This document shows, in pieces, positions 19,559 to 28,966 of a DNA stretch of 64,000 nucleotides. Source of the stretch: Streptobacillus notomytis (lineage in GTDB: Bacteria > Fusobacteriota > Fusobacteriia > Fusobacteriales > Leptotrichiaceae); contig LJRV01000101.1 in the NCBI GenBank assembly GCA_001612575.1, positions 1 to 64,000 of the forward strand, in the 5' to 3' direction. The notes beneath the pieces are model-generated. The model saw only the letters and a list, made by a program, of their open reading frames with translations, made no database searches and was not told the origin of the DNA. A program made the translations under genes and the position numbers. The first letter of the stretch is position 1. Each line of letters starts with the position of its first letter.

Positions 19559-19576
19559 CAGAGGCATTTGCCTCTG
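19559..19576 (-). terminator. Intrinsic terminator of the suf operon
   Basis: CAGAGGCA-TT-TGCCTCTG, an 8-base-pair stem. On the minus strand it is followed by ATTTTTAATTA. It lies 16 bases beyond the sufS stop codon. Confidence 0.8.
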
Positions 19577-19591
19577 GTATAAAAACTTATA

Positions 19592-20791
19592 TTATTTAAA
19601 TATCCTTTTCACTTCAAGTAATCCCTCAATCAATCTATCTATATCCTTTTCATCATTATATATTCCCAAACTAAGTCTACAACATGAATTTATTCCCATA
19701 AATGAAAGTAATGGTGCAGTGCAATGTTGCCCAGACCTAACTGCAACTCCTTTACTATCAAGTATAAAAGCTGTATCATGTGAATGAACACCTTTAACAT
19801 TAAATGCAATTATCCCTACTTTTTCAACATTTTCTGCATAATATGTTTCTATAAAATCTAATGTACTAATAGCAAATGTAGCGTACATAGTAAGTTTTTC
19901 TTCTTCTTTTTGTATTCTTTCATATCCTATTTTTTCTATATATTCTATAGCTTTAGATAAACTTAAGATTGCTCCTATATTTTGAGTACCTCCTTCAAAT
20001 TTATATGGACTATCTTTGTAACTTGAAGTATTTTCTGTTACATATTCAACCATATCTCCACCATAAATAAAAGGATTAGTATTCTTTAATAATTCAGTTT
20101 TACCATAAAGCACTCCAACACCTTGAGCTGAAAACATTTTATGACCTGAAAACACTGCAAAATCTACATTCCATTTTTCAAATTCATGTTTAAAATGAAC
20201 TATAGATTGGGCACAATCAAGCACTACTTTCACATCATATCTATTAGCTATTTCTATAACTTCCTTAAATTTCTGTATAACACCCGTTGTATTTACAACA
20301 CTTGAAATACTTATTATCCTAGTTTTAGGATTAAATAAATATATAAGCTGTTTAATATCTAAATTTCCAAATTCATCTAAATAAAGATACCTTATTTTTA
20401 ATTTCTTAATTTTAGCAACTTCTTGCCAAGGTACTATATTAGAATGATGATTAGACACAGCAAGAACTATTTCATCACCTTCATTTAAATTATGCATTGC
20501 ATAACCAAAAGCTATAATATTTAATCCCTCTGTACTACCTTTTGTAAAAATAATATTTTGTTCATTACTTACACCAACAAAAATTGCTACTTTTTCTCTA
20601 GTAGATTCCATTATAGCCTGATTTATCATGGAAAGTTCATGCGAACCCCTACCAGCATTACCATTGGTTTCTAAATAATAATTATATATTTCATCTATAA
20701 CTTCTTGTGGTTTTTGTACAGTTGAAGCATTATCTAAATATGCTATATCCCTTTTTTTTAATATAGGGAAATCTTTTTTTATTTCATCCAT
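19592..20791 (-). CDS. sufS: Cysteine desulfurase SufS
   Basis: PLP-dependent group II cysteine desulfurase that supplies persulfide sulfur to the SUF iron-sulfur scaffold. The PLP lysine is in SGHKMFSAQGVGVLYG near residue 222, and the active-site cysteine in RSGQHCTAP near residue 358. The length, 399 residues, is typical. Its ATG shares a base with the sufD stop codon, so translation is coupled. No sufU or sufE follows before the terminator, so the sulfur-transfer partner is either encoded elsewhere or not needed. Confidence 0.95.
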   Translation of the reverse strand: MDEIKKDFPILKKRDIAYLDNASTVQKPQEVIDEIYNYYLETNGNAGRGSHELSMINQAIMESTREKVAIFVGVSNEQNIIFTKGSTEGLNIIAFGYAMHNLNEGDEIVLAVSNHHSNIVPWQEVAKIKKLKIRYLYLDEFGNLDIKQLIYLFNPKTRIISISSVVNTTGVIQKFKEVIEIANRYDVKVVLDCAQSIVHFKHEFEKWNVDFAVFSGHKMFSAQGVGVLYGKTELLKNTNPFIYGGDMVEYVTENTSSYKDSPYKFEGGTQNIGAILSLSKAIEYIEKIGYERIQKEEEKLTMYATFAISTLDFIETYYAENVEKVGIIAFNVKGVHSHDTAFILDSKGVAVRSGQHCTAPLLSFMGINSCCRLSLGIYNDEKDIDRLIEGLLEVKRIFK

Positions 20792-21912
20792 TATAATCTT
20801 CTTTCTAAAGTTTCCTTTAATTCTATTATTATATCTTCATTTTCTATAGCATTAAATATTGGACCAAAAGATGATTCTACCACAAGTTTTTTAGCACTTT
20901 TAGCATCAAATCCTCTACTCATTAAATAAAATAGTTTATCTTGGTCTATTTTACCTATATTTGCAGAATGTGCTCCTATTACATCATCTTCATCACAAAA
21001 TAGGGTAGGTATAGAATGAGCATTGACTGTTTTATCTAAAAGTATAGAAAACTCAGACTCTGAACCAGCAGATTTTGAAGAAAATCTTTCAAAAACTAAA
21101 TTACCCCTAAAAACTTTTATTGCCCTATCTTTAGTTACTCCTCTTGCATCTATGTCTGCAACACATTCTCTACCATAAAAATTTAATGTATATTCATAAT
21201 CTGTTTTTCTTTCCATATCAGATAAATATACTGGTAAAAGAAGTGATTTCGCTCTATTTTCTAGTAGATTAGAAGATACTGAAACTACATTTGCTCTTCC
21301 ACCGAATTCTACACTATAGTGTTTAACATCAGCATCTTCTTTAACATCTATATCTATTCCTAAAAAATTTTCAGAATTAGTATTTAATGTTTGTATAGTT
21401 ATTAATTCCAAATTAGAGCCCTTATTAGCCTTAACATTAATGTAACCATTATGGTAAGTATAATTATCATCAATACCTTTATAAATAATATATATTTTAG
21501 CCTTAGAGTTTTCTTCAAGTTCTATATTAAAAACATCAACTAAGTGTGGATTTTCTTTACTTAATTCCATAGTTATATATATATCTTCTTTAATTTCTCC
21601 ATTAATCAGTATTCTTTTCTTTAAATTTGCCTTATTTTCTGATTCATGTTTAAAATAATTTGCTATTCTTAATTTTGTGAATACATTATCACTTATTTCT
21701 ATATTTACATTATCTAAATTTTTTGTCTTTAAACCATTAAAATCTTTTATTTTTTCTACACCTTCAACAGAATATTTCATTCTATTCCATACAGGCTTAT
21801 TAAATGACATATCAACTTCTTTTTTACTTGCTTTCTTAGACTCTTCTGCAACAGCTGACTTTAATAGGTCTATAGTTTCTTGTAATCTTGCTGAATATTT
21901 CTTCTCTTTCAT
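20791..21912 (-). CDS. sufD: Fe-S cluster assembly protein SufD
   Basis: Partner of SufB in the SufBC2D scaffold complex. The C-terminal right-handed beta-helix core is recognisable from FERFSSKSAGSESEF, IPTLFCDEDDVIGAHSANIG and LFYLMSRGFDAKSAKKL, the last shared with SufB. At 373 residues it is a normal SufD. It begins 9 bases after sufB and ends in a one-base overlap with sufS, inside the sufCBDS operon. Confidence 0.92.
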   Translation of the reverse strand: MKEKKYSARLQETIDLLKSAVAEESKKASKKEVDMSFNKPVWNRMKYSVEGVEKIKDFNGLKTKNLDNVNIEISDNVFTKLRIANYFKHESENKANLKKRILINGEIKEDIYITMELSKENPHLVDVFNIELEENSKAKIYIIYKGIDDNYTYHNGYINVKANKGSNLELITIQTLNTNSENFLGIDIDVKEDADVKHYSVEFGGRANVVSVSSNLLENRAKSLLLPVYLSDMERKTDYEYTLNFYGRECVADIDARGVTKDRAIKVFRGNLVFERFSSKSAGSESEFSILLDKTVNAHSIPTLFCDEDDVIGAHSANIGKIDQDKLFYLMSRGFDAKSAKKLVVESSFGPIFNAIENEDIIIELKETLERRL

Positions 21913-21921
21913 TTATATCAC

Positions 21922-23337
21922 CTACCCTATAGTCCCTTCTAATTCTAATTCTATTAACTTATTAAGTTCAACTGCATATTCAAGAGGTAATTCCTTAGAT
22001 ATTGGTTCAACAAACCCTCTTATTATCATTAATTTAGCTTCATCTTCTGAAAGTCCTCTACTCATTAAATAAAATATTGCCTCATCACTTATTCTCCCTA
22101 TACTTGCCTCATGTCCTATATCTATATCATCAGTATTTACCTCTATTATTGGCATAGTGTGAGATGCTGAACCATTATTATCAAGCATTAATGATTCACA
22201 TTCTGCAGTTGCCTTACAATGATGAGCTCCGGGAACTACTTTAAGAAGTGATCTATAAAAGGTCCCTCCACCATTTTTTGAAATAGATTTTGATGAAACA
22301 TTTGAGGTAGTATAAGGTGCTGCATGTATTATTTTACATCCTGTATCTAAAAATTGACCTGCAGCAGCAAAGGTAACTCCTGTAAATTCACAAGCTGCCC
22401 CAATACCATTTAATATACTCATAGGGTATAAATTAGTAACACGTGAACCAAAAGAACCTGATATCCATTCTATAGTTCCATATTCTTCTACTATAGCTCT
22501 TTTTGTATTTAAGTTGTATAAATTTTTTGACCAATTTTCTATAGTTGAATAACGTAATTTAGCATTTTTAGCAACAAATAACTCTACTGCCCCTGCATGT
22601 AATGCATTTTTATAATACTTAGGTGCTGAACAACCCTCTATAAAATGAAGTTGTGCTCCTTCTTCAACTATAATTAAAGTATGTTCAAATTGTCCTGATT
22701 CTGAAGCATTTAATCTAAAATATGATTGTAATGGTTTTTCAACTTTTACACCTTTAGGTACATAAACAAACGATCCTCCTGACCAAACAGCACCATGTAA
22801 TGCAGCAAATTTATGATCTTCTGGTTTAATTAAAGTCATAAAATATTTTTTTATTAACTGCTCATGTTCTACCAACGCAGTTTCTATATCTGTATATATA
22901 ACTCCTTTTGATTTTAGTTCCTCATTTAAACTATGATAAACTACATTTGAATCATATTGTGCTCCAACTCCTGCAAGAGATTTTTTTTCTGCTTCAGGTA
23001 TACCTAATCTATCAAAAGTTTTCTTAATATATTCTGGAACATCATCCCAAGAAGAATTCATATTTTCTGATTCAGTTTCCAAATAGTGAACTATTTCATT
23101 TATATCTAAATCTGAAAGGTCAGTACTCCAATTTGGCATAGGTTTTTCAAAGAATATTTTTAAAGCATGTAATCTTTTTTCAAGCATCCATTCAGGCTCA
23201 TTTTTCTTTTCAGATATTCTTTTAACTACAGCCTCATCTAATCCTTTTCCTGTAGTGAATTTATGCTTCATTTCATCTTTTATATCATATACTCCACGTT
23301 CAATATCAGCAATATATGTTTTCTTTGTAGTTTCCAT
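21922..23337 (-). CDS. sufB: Fe-S cluster assembly protein SufB
   Basis: Main scaffold subunit on which the cluster is built. Conserved elements include KYFMTLIKPEDHKFAALHGA, VYVPKGVKVEKPLQSYFR, HFIEGCSAP and the C-terminal INTDDIDIGHEA-like region (VNTDDIDIGHEASIGRI) followed by AIFYLMSRGLSEDEAK. The 471-residue length is standard. Its ATG overlaps the sufC stop by one base. Confidence 0.96.
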   Translation of the reverse strand: METTKKTYIADIERGVYDIKDEMKHKFTTGKGLDEAVVKRISEKKNEPEWMLEKRLHALKIFFEKPMPNWSTDLSDLDINEIVHYLETESENMNSSWDDVPEYIKKTFDRLGIPEAEKKSLAGVGAQYDSNVVYHSLNEELKSKGVIYTDIETALVEHEQLIKKYFMTLIKPEDHKFAALHGAVWSGGSFVYVPKGVKVEKPLQSYFRLNASESGQFEHTLIIVEEGAQLHFIEGCSAPKYYKNALHAGAVELFVAKNAKLRYSTIENWSKNLYNLNTKRAIVEEYGTIEWISGSFGSRVTNLYPMSILNGIGAACEFTGVTFAAAGQFLDTGCKIIHAAPYTTSNVSSKSISKNGGGTFYRSLLKVVPGAHHCKATAECESLMLDNNGSASHTMPIIEVNTDDIDIGHEASIGRISDEAIFYLMSRGLSEDEAKLMIIRGFVEPISKELPLEYAVELNKLIELELEGTIG

Positions 23338-24089
23338 TAATTATCCCCCAAAAACTCTTTTCTTAATTTTTCATAACCATGAGTTTCTATAAATTCAACT
23401 AATTCTTTCCCACCAGTTTTAATTATTCTACCATCCATTAATATATGAACAAAGTCAGGTTCTAAATACTCTAATACTTTGTTATAGTGTGTAATTATTA
23501 ACATAGATTTGTCTGGTGATTTTAATGTTTTAACTCCTTCAAATACTATTTTTGTTGCATCTCTATCAAGTCCTGAATCCGTTTCATCAAGTATAGCTAG
23601 TTTTGGTTCAAGTATAGCCATTTGTAATATTTCATTTTTTTTCTTTTCCCCACCTGAAAATCCAACATTTAAATATCTATTTGCATAACTTTCATCCATT
23701 TTTAATTGTGCCATTTTATTTTTTAATAACATATTAAATCTTAAAATATACTGTTTTTCTCCACTCACTGCCTCTTTTGCAGATCTCAAAAAATCTTCAA
23801 CTGTTAATCCAGGTATTTCCTCAGGATATTGAAATGATAAAAATAGCCCTTTTCTAGCTCTTTCATCAACTGCATCTTCTTGTATTTCTTCACCCTCTAA
23901 TATTATTTTTCCACTTTCTATTTCATATTTAGGATGACCTATTAGTATAGAAGCAAGTGTAGATTTACCTGCACCATTTGGTCCCATAATAACATGAATT
24001 TCACCTTTATTAATTACTAAATCTAATCCCTTTATTATTTTCTTATCTTCTATTCCAGCATGTAAATTTTCTACTTTTAATAATTCCAC
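23337..24089 (-). CDS. sufC: Fe-S assembly ATPase SufC
   Basis: ABC-type ATPase that drives conformational change in the SufBCD scaffold. Walker A GPNGAGKSTLAS, the SufC-specific Q-loop region FLSFQYPEEIPG, signature FSGGEKKKNEI, and Walker B LAILDETDSGLD are all present in 250 residues. It is the first gene of the operon and starts with GTG; AAGGAG lies 5 bases upstream. An ATG two bases earlier is out of frame. There is no membrane partner, consistent with SufC rather than a transporter. Confidence 0.95.
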   Translation of the reverse strand: MELLKVENLHAGIEDKKIIKGLDLVINKGEIHVIMGPNGAGKSTLASILIGHPKYEIESGKIILEGEEIQEDAVDERARKGLFLSFQYPEEIPGLTVEDFLRSAKEAVSGEKQYILRFNMLLKNKMAQLKMDESYANRYLNVGFSGGEKKKNEILQMAILEPKLAILDETDSGLDRDATKIVFEGVKTLKSPDKSMLIITHYNKVLEYLEPDFVHILMDGRIIKTGGKELVEFIETHGYEKLRKEFLGDN

Positions 24090-24253
24090 ATTTACTCCTT
24101 ACTTTTCTTATCAAATATTTTGATAATACAAATTTATATATTAATTATATTATATATCATTTTGGTTATAAAATCAAAAAAATAACCTTAATAATATTTA
24201 TTTTTTTTGTTATTTATGCTAATATATTTAAAGTAAATTAAGGAGGTGCATAT

Positions 24254-25135
24254 ATGAAAAAATTAGGAATTATAATGGCATCTATTGCAGCTTTTTTATG
24301 GGGAGTGTCAGGAAGTTTAGCAGAATATATATTTAGTAATTCAAATTTCAATGTAAATACATATACATTTTTAAGAATGTTTTTGACAGGAATTATTTTA
24401 GTAAACTATGGTATTTATACTAAAGGGTCTAAAGGATTAAATAAGATTCTTTTTTCAAAAAAATATTTGAAAAAAATAATCGTTTATGGTATTTGTGGAA
24501 TTGCATTGCTACAGTATTCTTTTGCTCAAACCATTAATTATTCAAACGCAGCATTTGCAACACTTATGCAATATATTACTCCAACTATAGTACTAGTTTA
24601 TTTAAGTTATGTTACTAAAACTTTACCTAGTCTCAAAAAAATTACATTTGTAATCGTTGCACTATACGGAATGTTTCTAACGATAACTAGTGGTAATATT
24701 AATAATTTAAATGTTAGTTTAATTTCACTTATTTATGGACTAATTGCAGCATTTACTTTTGCATTTTACATACTTTATATTAATAAATTTAAAAAAATTG
24801 ATAATACTATAGTTATAGGGTGTGGAATGATAATTGGTTCATTAATATTTATTCCTTTTATAGATTATGGAAACTTTAAGGAGCTTTTAAAATTAGATAT
24901 ATTTATAACTTTTTTATCTAATGTTATTTTAGGTAATGCTATACCATTTTATCTTTTCTTAGAAAGTACTAAATATATCCATCCTACAACTACATCTTTA
25001 CTAGGGGCTTTAGAACCTATCGTTGCAATAATTATTGGTATTATATTTTTAGGTACACAATTAACTTTAATACAATTAATAGGAGCTATTTTATTAATAG
25101 GGTCTATAACTATTATTTCTATATTTGAAAATTAA
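24254..25135 (+). CDS. EamA/DMT-family transporter
   Basis: A 293-residue membrane protein with about ten hydrophobic helices in two EamA repeats. The first begins MASIAAFLWGVSGSLAEYIF. The second begins LISLIYGLIAAFTFAFYILY and ends with the family-typical LEPIVAIIIGIIFLGTQLTLIQLIGAILLIGSI. Drug/metabolite transporters export or import small metabolites; the substrate cannot be read from the sequence. It is a single-gene unit with an AAGGAGG ribosome binding site and its own terminator. Confidence 0.9.
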   Translation: MKKLGIIMASIAAFLWGVSGSLAEYIFSNSNFNVNTYTFLRMFLTGIILVNYGIYTKGSKGLNKILFSKKYLKKIIVYGICGIALLQYSFAQTINYSNAAFATLMQYITPTIVLVYLSYVTKTLPSLKKITFVIVALYGMFLTITSGNINNLNVSLISLIYGLIAAFTFAFYILYINKFKKIDNTIVIGCGMIIGSLIFIPFIDYGNFKELLKLDIFITFLSNVILGNAIPFYLFLESTKYIHPTTTSLLGALEPIVAIIIGIIFLGTQLTLIQLIGAILLIGSITIISIFEN

Positions 25136-25139
25136 AAAT

Positions 25140-25176
25140 AGAGGTTTAAAATAGATTTTTCTACTTTTGAACCTCT
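25140..25176. terminator. Hairpin terminator between convergent genes
   Basis: AGAGGTT (25140-25146) pairs with AACCTCT (25170-25176), and the inner AAAATAGA and TCTACTTTT pair imperfectly. The element lies between the EamA gene and the converging RiPP exporter operon and could serve both. Confidence 0.7.
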
Positions 25177-25181
25177 TATAT

Positions 25182-25916
25182 TTAATATCTTTGGTTATAT
25201 TTTTCATTATTTTTAATTATCTTTTTAAATAATATATATCCTAAAAATATATATATTATACTCTCTATTATTAAAATCAATATTTCATTTAAACTTACTA
25301 ATTCTCTATTTAAAATATGATTACTAATTTTTATTCCTAAAGTCAAAGGAAAATACCTTGTAATATATTGAATTAATAAAGGCATTTTTTCAATTGAATA
25401 TACAGAACCAGACAAAAATAATAAAATGTAACTAATAACAGATTCAAATGATGCTGTTTTAGTATACATTACAGTAAGTGTCATTAAAATCAAAGAAAAT
25501 CCATAAATAGAAATTAATGTAATTATTAGTATAGGTATTAATAATATGTTAAATATTAAATTTAATTGAAATATATATTTTAGTATAAGTAGTATTAATA
25601 TTATTTTACTAAAATTTATTATTAACCATGATAAAGTTCTAAATGTCATAATAGTTAGTATAGAATAAGGTTTAACAATTAAATTTTTTATAGTCCCTGC
25701 TTGTTTTTCTGATGAAATAGATGCTGATGCCTCTGATAGCACAGAACTTGCTAATATCCAGTATATATATCCTATATATTTAGTATTTTCTGTTTCAAAA
25801 CCAAATAATATTAAGTATAGTATTAAACTTATAATCAGACTTACTATATAATCTGGATAATATGTTTTTATTTCTAAAAAATATCTTTTAATTTCTCCTA
25901 AAAAAATATTATACAT
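25182..25916 (-). CDS. ABC-2 type exporter permease of the RiPP locus
   Basis: A 244-residue protein with six hydrophobic helices and the ABC-2 landmark of a cytoplasmic segment SSEKQAGTIKNLIVKPYS before the third helix. It follows its ATPase by 2 bases and is the last gene of the radical SAM operon. Its expected role is membrane passage for the modified peptide made by the upstream genes, or self-protection by extrusion. Confidence 0.85.
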   Translation of the reverse strand: MYNIFLGEIKRYFLEIKTYYPDYIVSLIISLILYLILFGFETENTKYIGYIYWILASSVLSEASASISSEKQAGTIKNLIVKPYSILTIMTFRTLSWLIINFSKIILILLILKYIFQLNLIFNILLIPILIITLISIYGFSLILMTLTVMYTKTASFESVISYILLFLSGSVYSIEKMPLLIQYITRYFPLTLGIKISNHILNRELVSLNEILILIIESIIYIFLGYILFKKIIKNNEKYNQRY

Positions 25917-25918
25917 TT

Positions 25919-26785
25919 CTACTCCATTTCTAAAATTAATTCTTCTAAACTTTTTTCATATTTTTTAATTTCATATATTTCATCAACTTTTTTATATTTT
26001 AAATACATGTATATGTCTTCAAAATTTTCTTTTAAAATTTTTTCCTCATACATAATATTATCCATTTTATATTTTGCAATATATTGTTTATCTGTATACT
26101 TTGTTTTTAAATCTTCTATTTTTCCTACATAAACAACCCTACCCCTATCTAACAGTATTAACTTACTGTCTAAATATTCTACAATATCCATTTGATGTGT
26201 TGTCAATATTATAGTTATATTTTCTTTTTTGGATAGTATTTTTATCATATCCATCATTTTTCTTTTAGAATAAACATCTAATCCTAGTGTTGGTTCATCT
26301 AATAGTAGTAATTTAGGCTTATTTATTAAAGAAATTATTATACTTAATTTCTGTATCATTCCTCTAGAATAAATTGAAACTTTTTTATTTATAGCATCTC
26401 TTAACTCAAATAAATCTATCCAATCATTTATATTAGTTAAAATTTTTTCTTTATTATATCCATATAGTGAGCCAAAGTATAATATATTTTCCAGTCCAGT
26501 CATATAGTAATAAATATTTTGGCTATTTTCCAATACTATATTAATATCTGAATAATATTCTTTATTATTTATATCTTTTATATCCACATTTTTAAATTTA
26601 ATGCTCCCACTACTAGATTCTATCATTTTTAAAATTATGCTTAATAAAGTTGTTTTACCAACTCCATTTTTACCTAATATAGATAAAATTTCCCCTTGAT
26701 TTATTTCTAAATTTATATCATTTAATACTTCCTTATTTCCATAATTTTTAAATAGATTTTCTATTTTTATTATGTTATTCATCAT
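25919..26785 (-). CDS. ABC exporter ATP-binding protein of the RiPP locus
   Basis: A 288-residue ABC ATPase: Walker A LGKNGVGKTTLLS near residue 36, signature YSRGMIQKLSI, Walker B LLLLDEPTLGLD and switch TTHQMD. The last 60 residues after the ATPase core are a charged extension common in ABC-2 exporters. Its start overlaps the end of the radical SAM gene by 11 bases, and the permease follows 2 bases after its stop, so the three are one translational unit. Confidence 0.9.
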   Translation of the reverse strand: MMNNIIKIENLFKNYGNKEVLNDINLEINQGEILSILGKNGVGKTTLLSIILKMIESSSGSIKFKNVDIKDINNKEYYSDINIVLENSQNIYYYMTGLENILYFGSLYGYNKEKILTNINDWIDLFELRDAINKKVSIYSRGMIQKLSIIISLINKPKLLLLDEPTLGLDVYSKRKMMDMIKILSKKENITIILTTHQMDIVEYLDSKLILLDRGRVVYVGKIEDLKTKYTDKQYIAKYKMDNIMYEEKILKENFEDIYMYLKYKKVDEIYEIKKYEKSLEELILEME

Positions 26786-28034
26786 CTCTCCTATACATCT
26801 CTTTTATTAATTCTATATCATTTTTATAATAATTTACCTTATTGCAAATAAATCCATTACTTTTTATTTTATACTCACATCCACCATAACAAACTGGTAA
26901 TAGTTCACATTCTCTACACATTTTTTGCTTAGGAAAATAATCAAAAAATTTTTTTCCTAATTTATTGTATTTTTCAGTATTATATTCTTTTATATTTGTT
27001 AATAAATATTCTTTATTATCTACTGCATTAATACATTTATATAAATTACCATCAACTCCTATTATATGATAATTTTTTTGTGTCATAGCACACCCTAAAT
27101 ACATTTCTCTATAAAATGGCTCAAATTTATATCCATAATCTAAAGCTATTTTATGTACATTTAACCACACTAAATCATTTCTACTCTCATACTTTTCATT
27201 TTCTTCTATATCAAAAACCAAACTAAAAGAAACTGGATATTTTATTTTTTTATTTTTAAGTTCATATAATAAATTTTTTATTTTATCTTGATTAATAACA
27301 TTAATATTACAATTAATTGAAACTCTTATTTCTGGAAAATTTTCTTGAATTTTTATTAAATTATTTATTATTTTATCATAGCTCCCTTTATTATTTTTAT
27401 ATATTCTTAATTTATCATGTTCTTCTTTATATCCATCTAATGTTATTTGAAAATTAATTATATTATTTTCTACTAATTTAGATAAAATCCTTTCATTATA
27501 AATTGTTCCATTTGTTATTATCGAATATACTAATTTTATATCTAATTTACTTTTTAATTTATTAATTATATACAATATTTTTGATGAATATATTAATGGT
27601 TCACCACCTATAAAGCATATATCTAAAATATTATAATTATTTAATTTTACTGCTTTTAAAATAAAATTTATGGTTTCATCTAATCTATCTTGATGCATAA
27701 ACATATTTCTATCTTTTATACATGACTGATAACAATAAGAACACATTAAGTTACAATTATAATTCAAATGAATCATAAATGTTCCTTTTTCTGTTTGATT
27801 ATTATAAAAATTCTTTATTTTTAAAAATTCATTATAATCATCATAATCATCATCTACTAAAACTAAAACTTCTTTTAAATAATCTATATTTTCTTTCAAA
27901 TTTATTTTTATATAATCAATTATTTCTTTATCATTATTTTTAACAGGTATTTTAAAATTTATTTTCGTAATTAGATTGTATATTATGGTTTCATTATTAT
28001 AGTTTATCTTTAAATTGTACTTACCTATTCTCAT
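26775..28034 (-). CDS. Radical SAM/SPASM peptide-modifying enzyme
   Basis: A 419-residue enzyme expected to modify the neighbouring small peptide by radical chemistry. The radical SAM cluster motif CNLMCSYCYQSC is near residue 107, with the glycine-rich IGGEPLIYS. The C-terminal SPASM domain carries further cluster cysteines in CAMTQ, CINAVDN, CRECELLPVCYGGC and a final C before the end. The first 85 residues (NLKINYNNETIIYNLI) look like a peptide-recognition extension. It lies between a Lon-like gene and an ABC exporter. The modification cannot be named: thioether, epimerization or other SPASM chemistry are all open. Confidence 0.9.
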   Translation of the reverse strand: MRIGKYNLKINYNNETIIYNLITKINFKIPVKNNDKEIIDYIKINLKENIDYLKEVLVLVDDDYDDYNEFLKIKNFYNNQTEKGTFMIHLNYNCNLMCSYCYQSCIKDRNMFMHQDRLDETINFILKAVKLNNYNILDICFIGGEPLIYSSKILYIINKLKSKLDIKLVYSIITNGTIYNERILSKLVENNIINFQITLDGYKEEHDKLRIYKNNKGSYDKIINNLIKIQENFPEIRVSINCNINVINQDKIKNLLYELKNKKIKYPVSFSLVFDIEENEKYESRNDLVWLNVHKIALDYGYKFEPFYREMYLGCAMTQKNYHIIGVDGNLYKCINAVDNKEYLLTNIKEYNTEKYNKLGKKFFDYFPKQKMCRECELLPVCYGGCEYKIKSNGFICNKVNYYKNDIELIKEMYRRDDE

Positions 28035-28035
28035 A

Positions 28036-28451
28036 TTACCTACTTTTCATTATTTCATAAATATTATTTATATAAATTATATTTTTGTTTGTTTTATTCA
28101 ATTCAACAACATTTTTTTTATTTTTTTTAGGTAAAATAAACAAATAAAGTACTCTCTTATTATGGAATATTTTCTTTTTTGTTAAATGAGCATATAAAGA
28201 AAAAAATATACATAATGAACTCGATATTCCAACTTTATAATAATTATAATCTGGAAAATGTATATGAATATATTTAGAAATTTTTATATTTATTTTTTTA
28301 TTAATGTTATAGAAATATTTACAGCATCTAATATTTCTTCATTTATTAATCCAGTTACAATAATTTTTTCTTCTTCTGTATTGTTATCATCATATATCTG
28401 TAAAGAAAAAAATTTAGAGTCCTCTTCATTAACTCCTGGGAAAAAAAACAT
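28036..28451 (-). pseudogene. Lon-protease-like protein split by a -1 frameshift
   Basis: A 53-residue zero frame (28290-28451, AGGAGG site) reads FSLQIYDDNN...EEEKIIVTGLINEEILDAVNIS and stops at TAA. The -1 frame continues at once: INIKISKYIHIHFPDYNYYKVGISSSL, ALYAHLTKKK-like and LFILPKKNKKNVVEL. Joined, they follow the S16 Lon proteolytic domain (VTG, IHIHxP, K-x-GPSAG position with Ser retained as GISSS, later ILPKxN). The catalytic-Lys region seems missing. The junction is A-AAA-AAA (28299-28293) in the zero-frame phase required for -1 slippage, followed immediately by TAA. It could be programmed frameshifting or a recent mutation; I cannot tell which, hence the pseudogene label. Confidence 0.55.
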
Positions 28452-28512
28452 ATTTATTCCTCCTAAAAAAATAGAATTTATTTTTTATATTTTACTTTAT
28501 TTTATAATATTA

Positions 28513-28653
28513 TTATGTTCTAGTAATTTCATCACGCATTCTTTGTGTTTTTTGACAACAAGAATATTCTTTAACTATATTTTCTAATTTTACGCCCTTA
28601 TTTAATATTTTTATACCTTTATTATTCTTCTTTAAATTTATTTTTTTTAACAT
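28513..28653 (-). CDS. Candidate RiPP precursor peptide (46 aa)
   Basis: A short gene starting ATG at 28653, with AAGGAG 10 bases upstream, encodes 46 residues: a Lys/Asn/Ile-rich leader (MLKKINLKKNNKGIKILNKG, then VKLENIVKEY) and a polar C-terminal region SCCQKTQRMRDEITRT with the only two cysteines adjacent. It is the first gene of the operon that holds a Lon-like gene, a radical SAM enzyme and an ABC exporter. Size, position and the Cys-containing C-terminus suit a ribosomally made, radical-SAM-modified peptide. I do not recognise a named family. Confidence 0.65.
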   Translation of the reverse strand: MLKKINLKKNNKGIKILNKGVKLENIVKEYSCCQKTQRMRDEITRT

Positions 28654-28706
28654 AAAAACTCATCTCCTTAATTTTAATAAATTCTATTTAATTAGTCTAC
28701 AATCAT

Positions 28707-28734
28707 ATTATAGCTCATTTTTAAAAGAAAACAA
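28707..28734 (-). promoter_or_regulatory. Promoter of the radical SAM peptide operon
   Basis: On the minus strand TTGTTT (28734-28729), a 16-base spacer and TATAAT (28712-28707) precede the precursor gene by about 53 bases. No other promoter-like pair is seen inside the operon. Confidence 0.55.
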
Positions 28735-28932
28735 TACTTTAATTATATTTTTAATTCTCTAAATTCTAAAAATAAATATAAAAAATAATAACTACAATCA
28801 TAAATAACTGAATATATTGAAAAAATATAAATAATATTTTATTTTTCACTCTAAATGTTTAACATAAGAAATATTCAAAATCCAACGTTAAGTTATTTTT
28901 ATTTTATAAATTTTTATCTTTTATTAAAATAG

Positions 28933-28961
28933 ACTCCTATGTTTTTTATCATAGAAGCCTC
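28933..28961 (-). terminator. Terminator of the PTS-transketolase operon
   Basis: A hairpin with CTATG/CATAG as the inner stem and pyrimidine/purine outer arms lies six bases beyond the transketolase stop codon, and the minus strand continues TATTTTAATAAAAG. The stretch 28740-28930 between this and the peptide operon promoter shows no gene. Confidence 0.5.
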
Positions 28962-28966
28962 TTTCT

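Noticed and set aside
28258..28587. A 109-codon plus-strand frame in the peptide locus
   Set aside because: It lies opposite the Lon-like gene and precursor, which have proper ribosome sites and motifs; no promoter or ribosome site on the plus strand.
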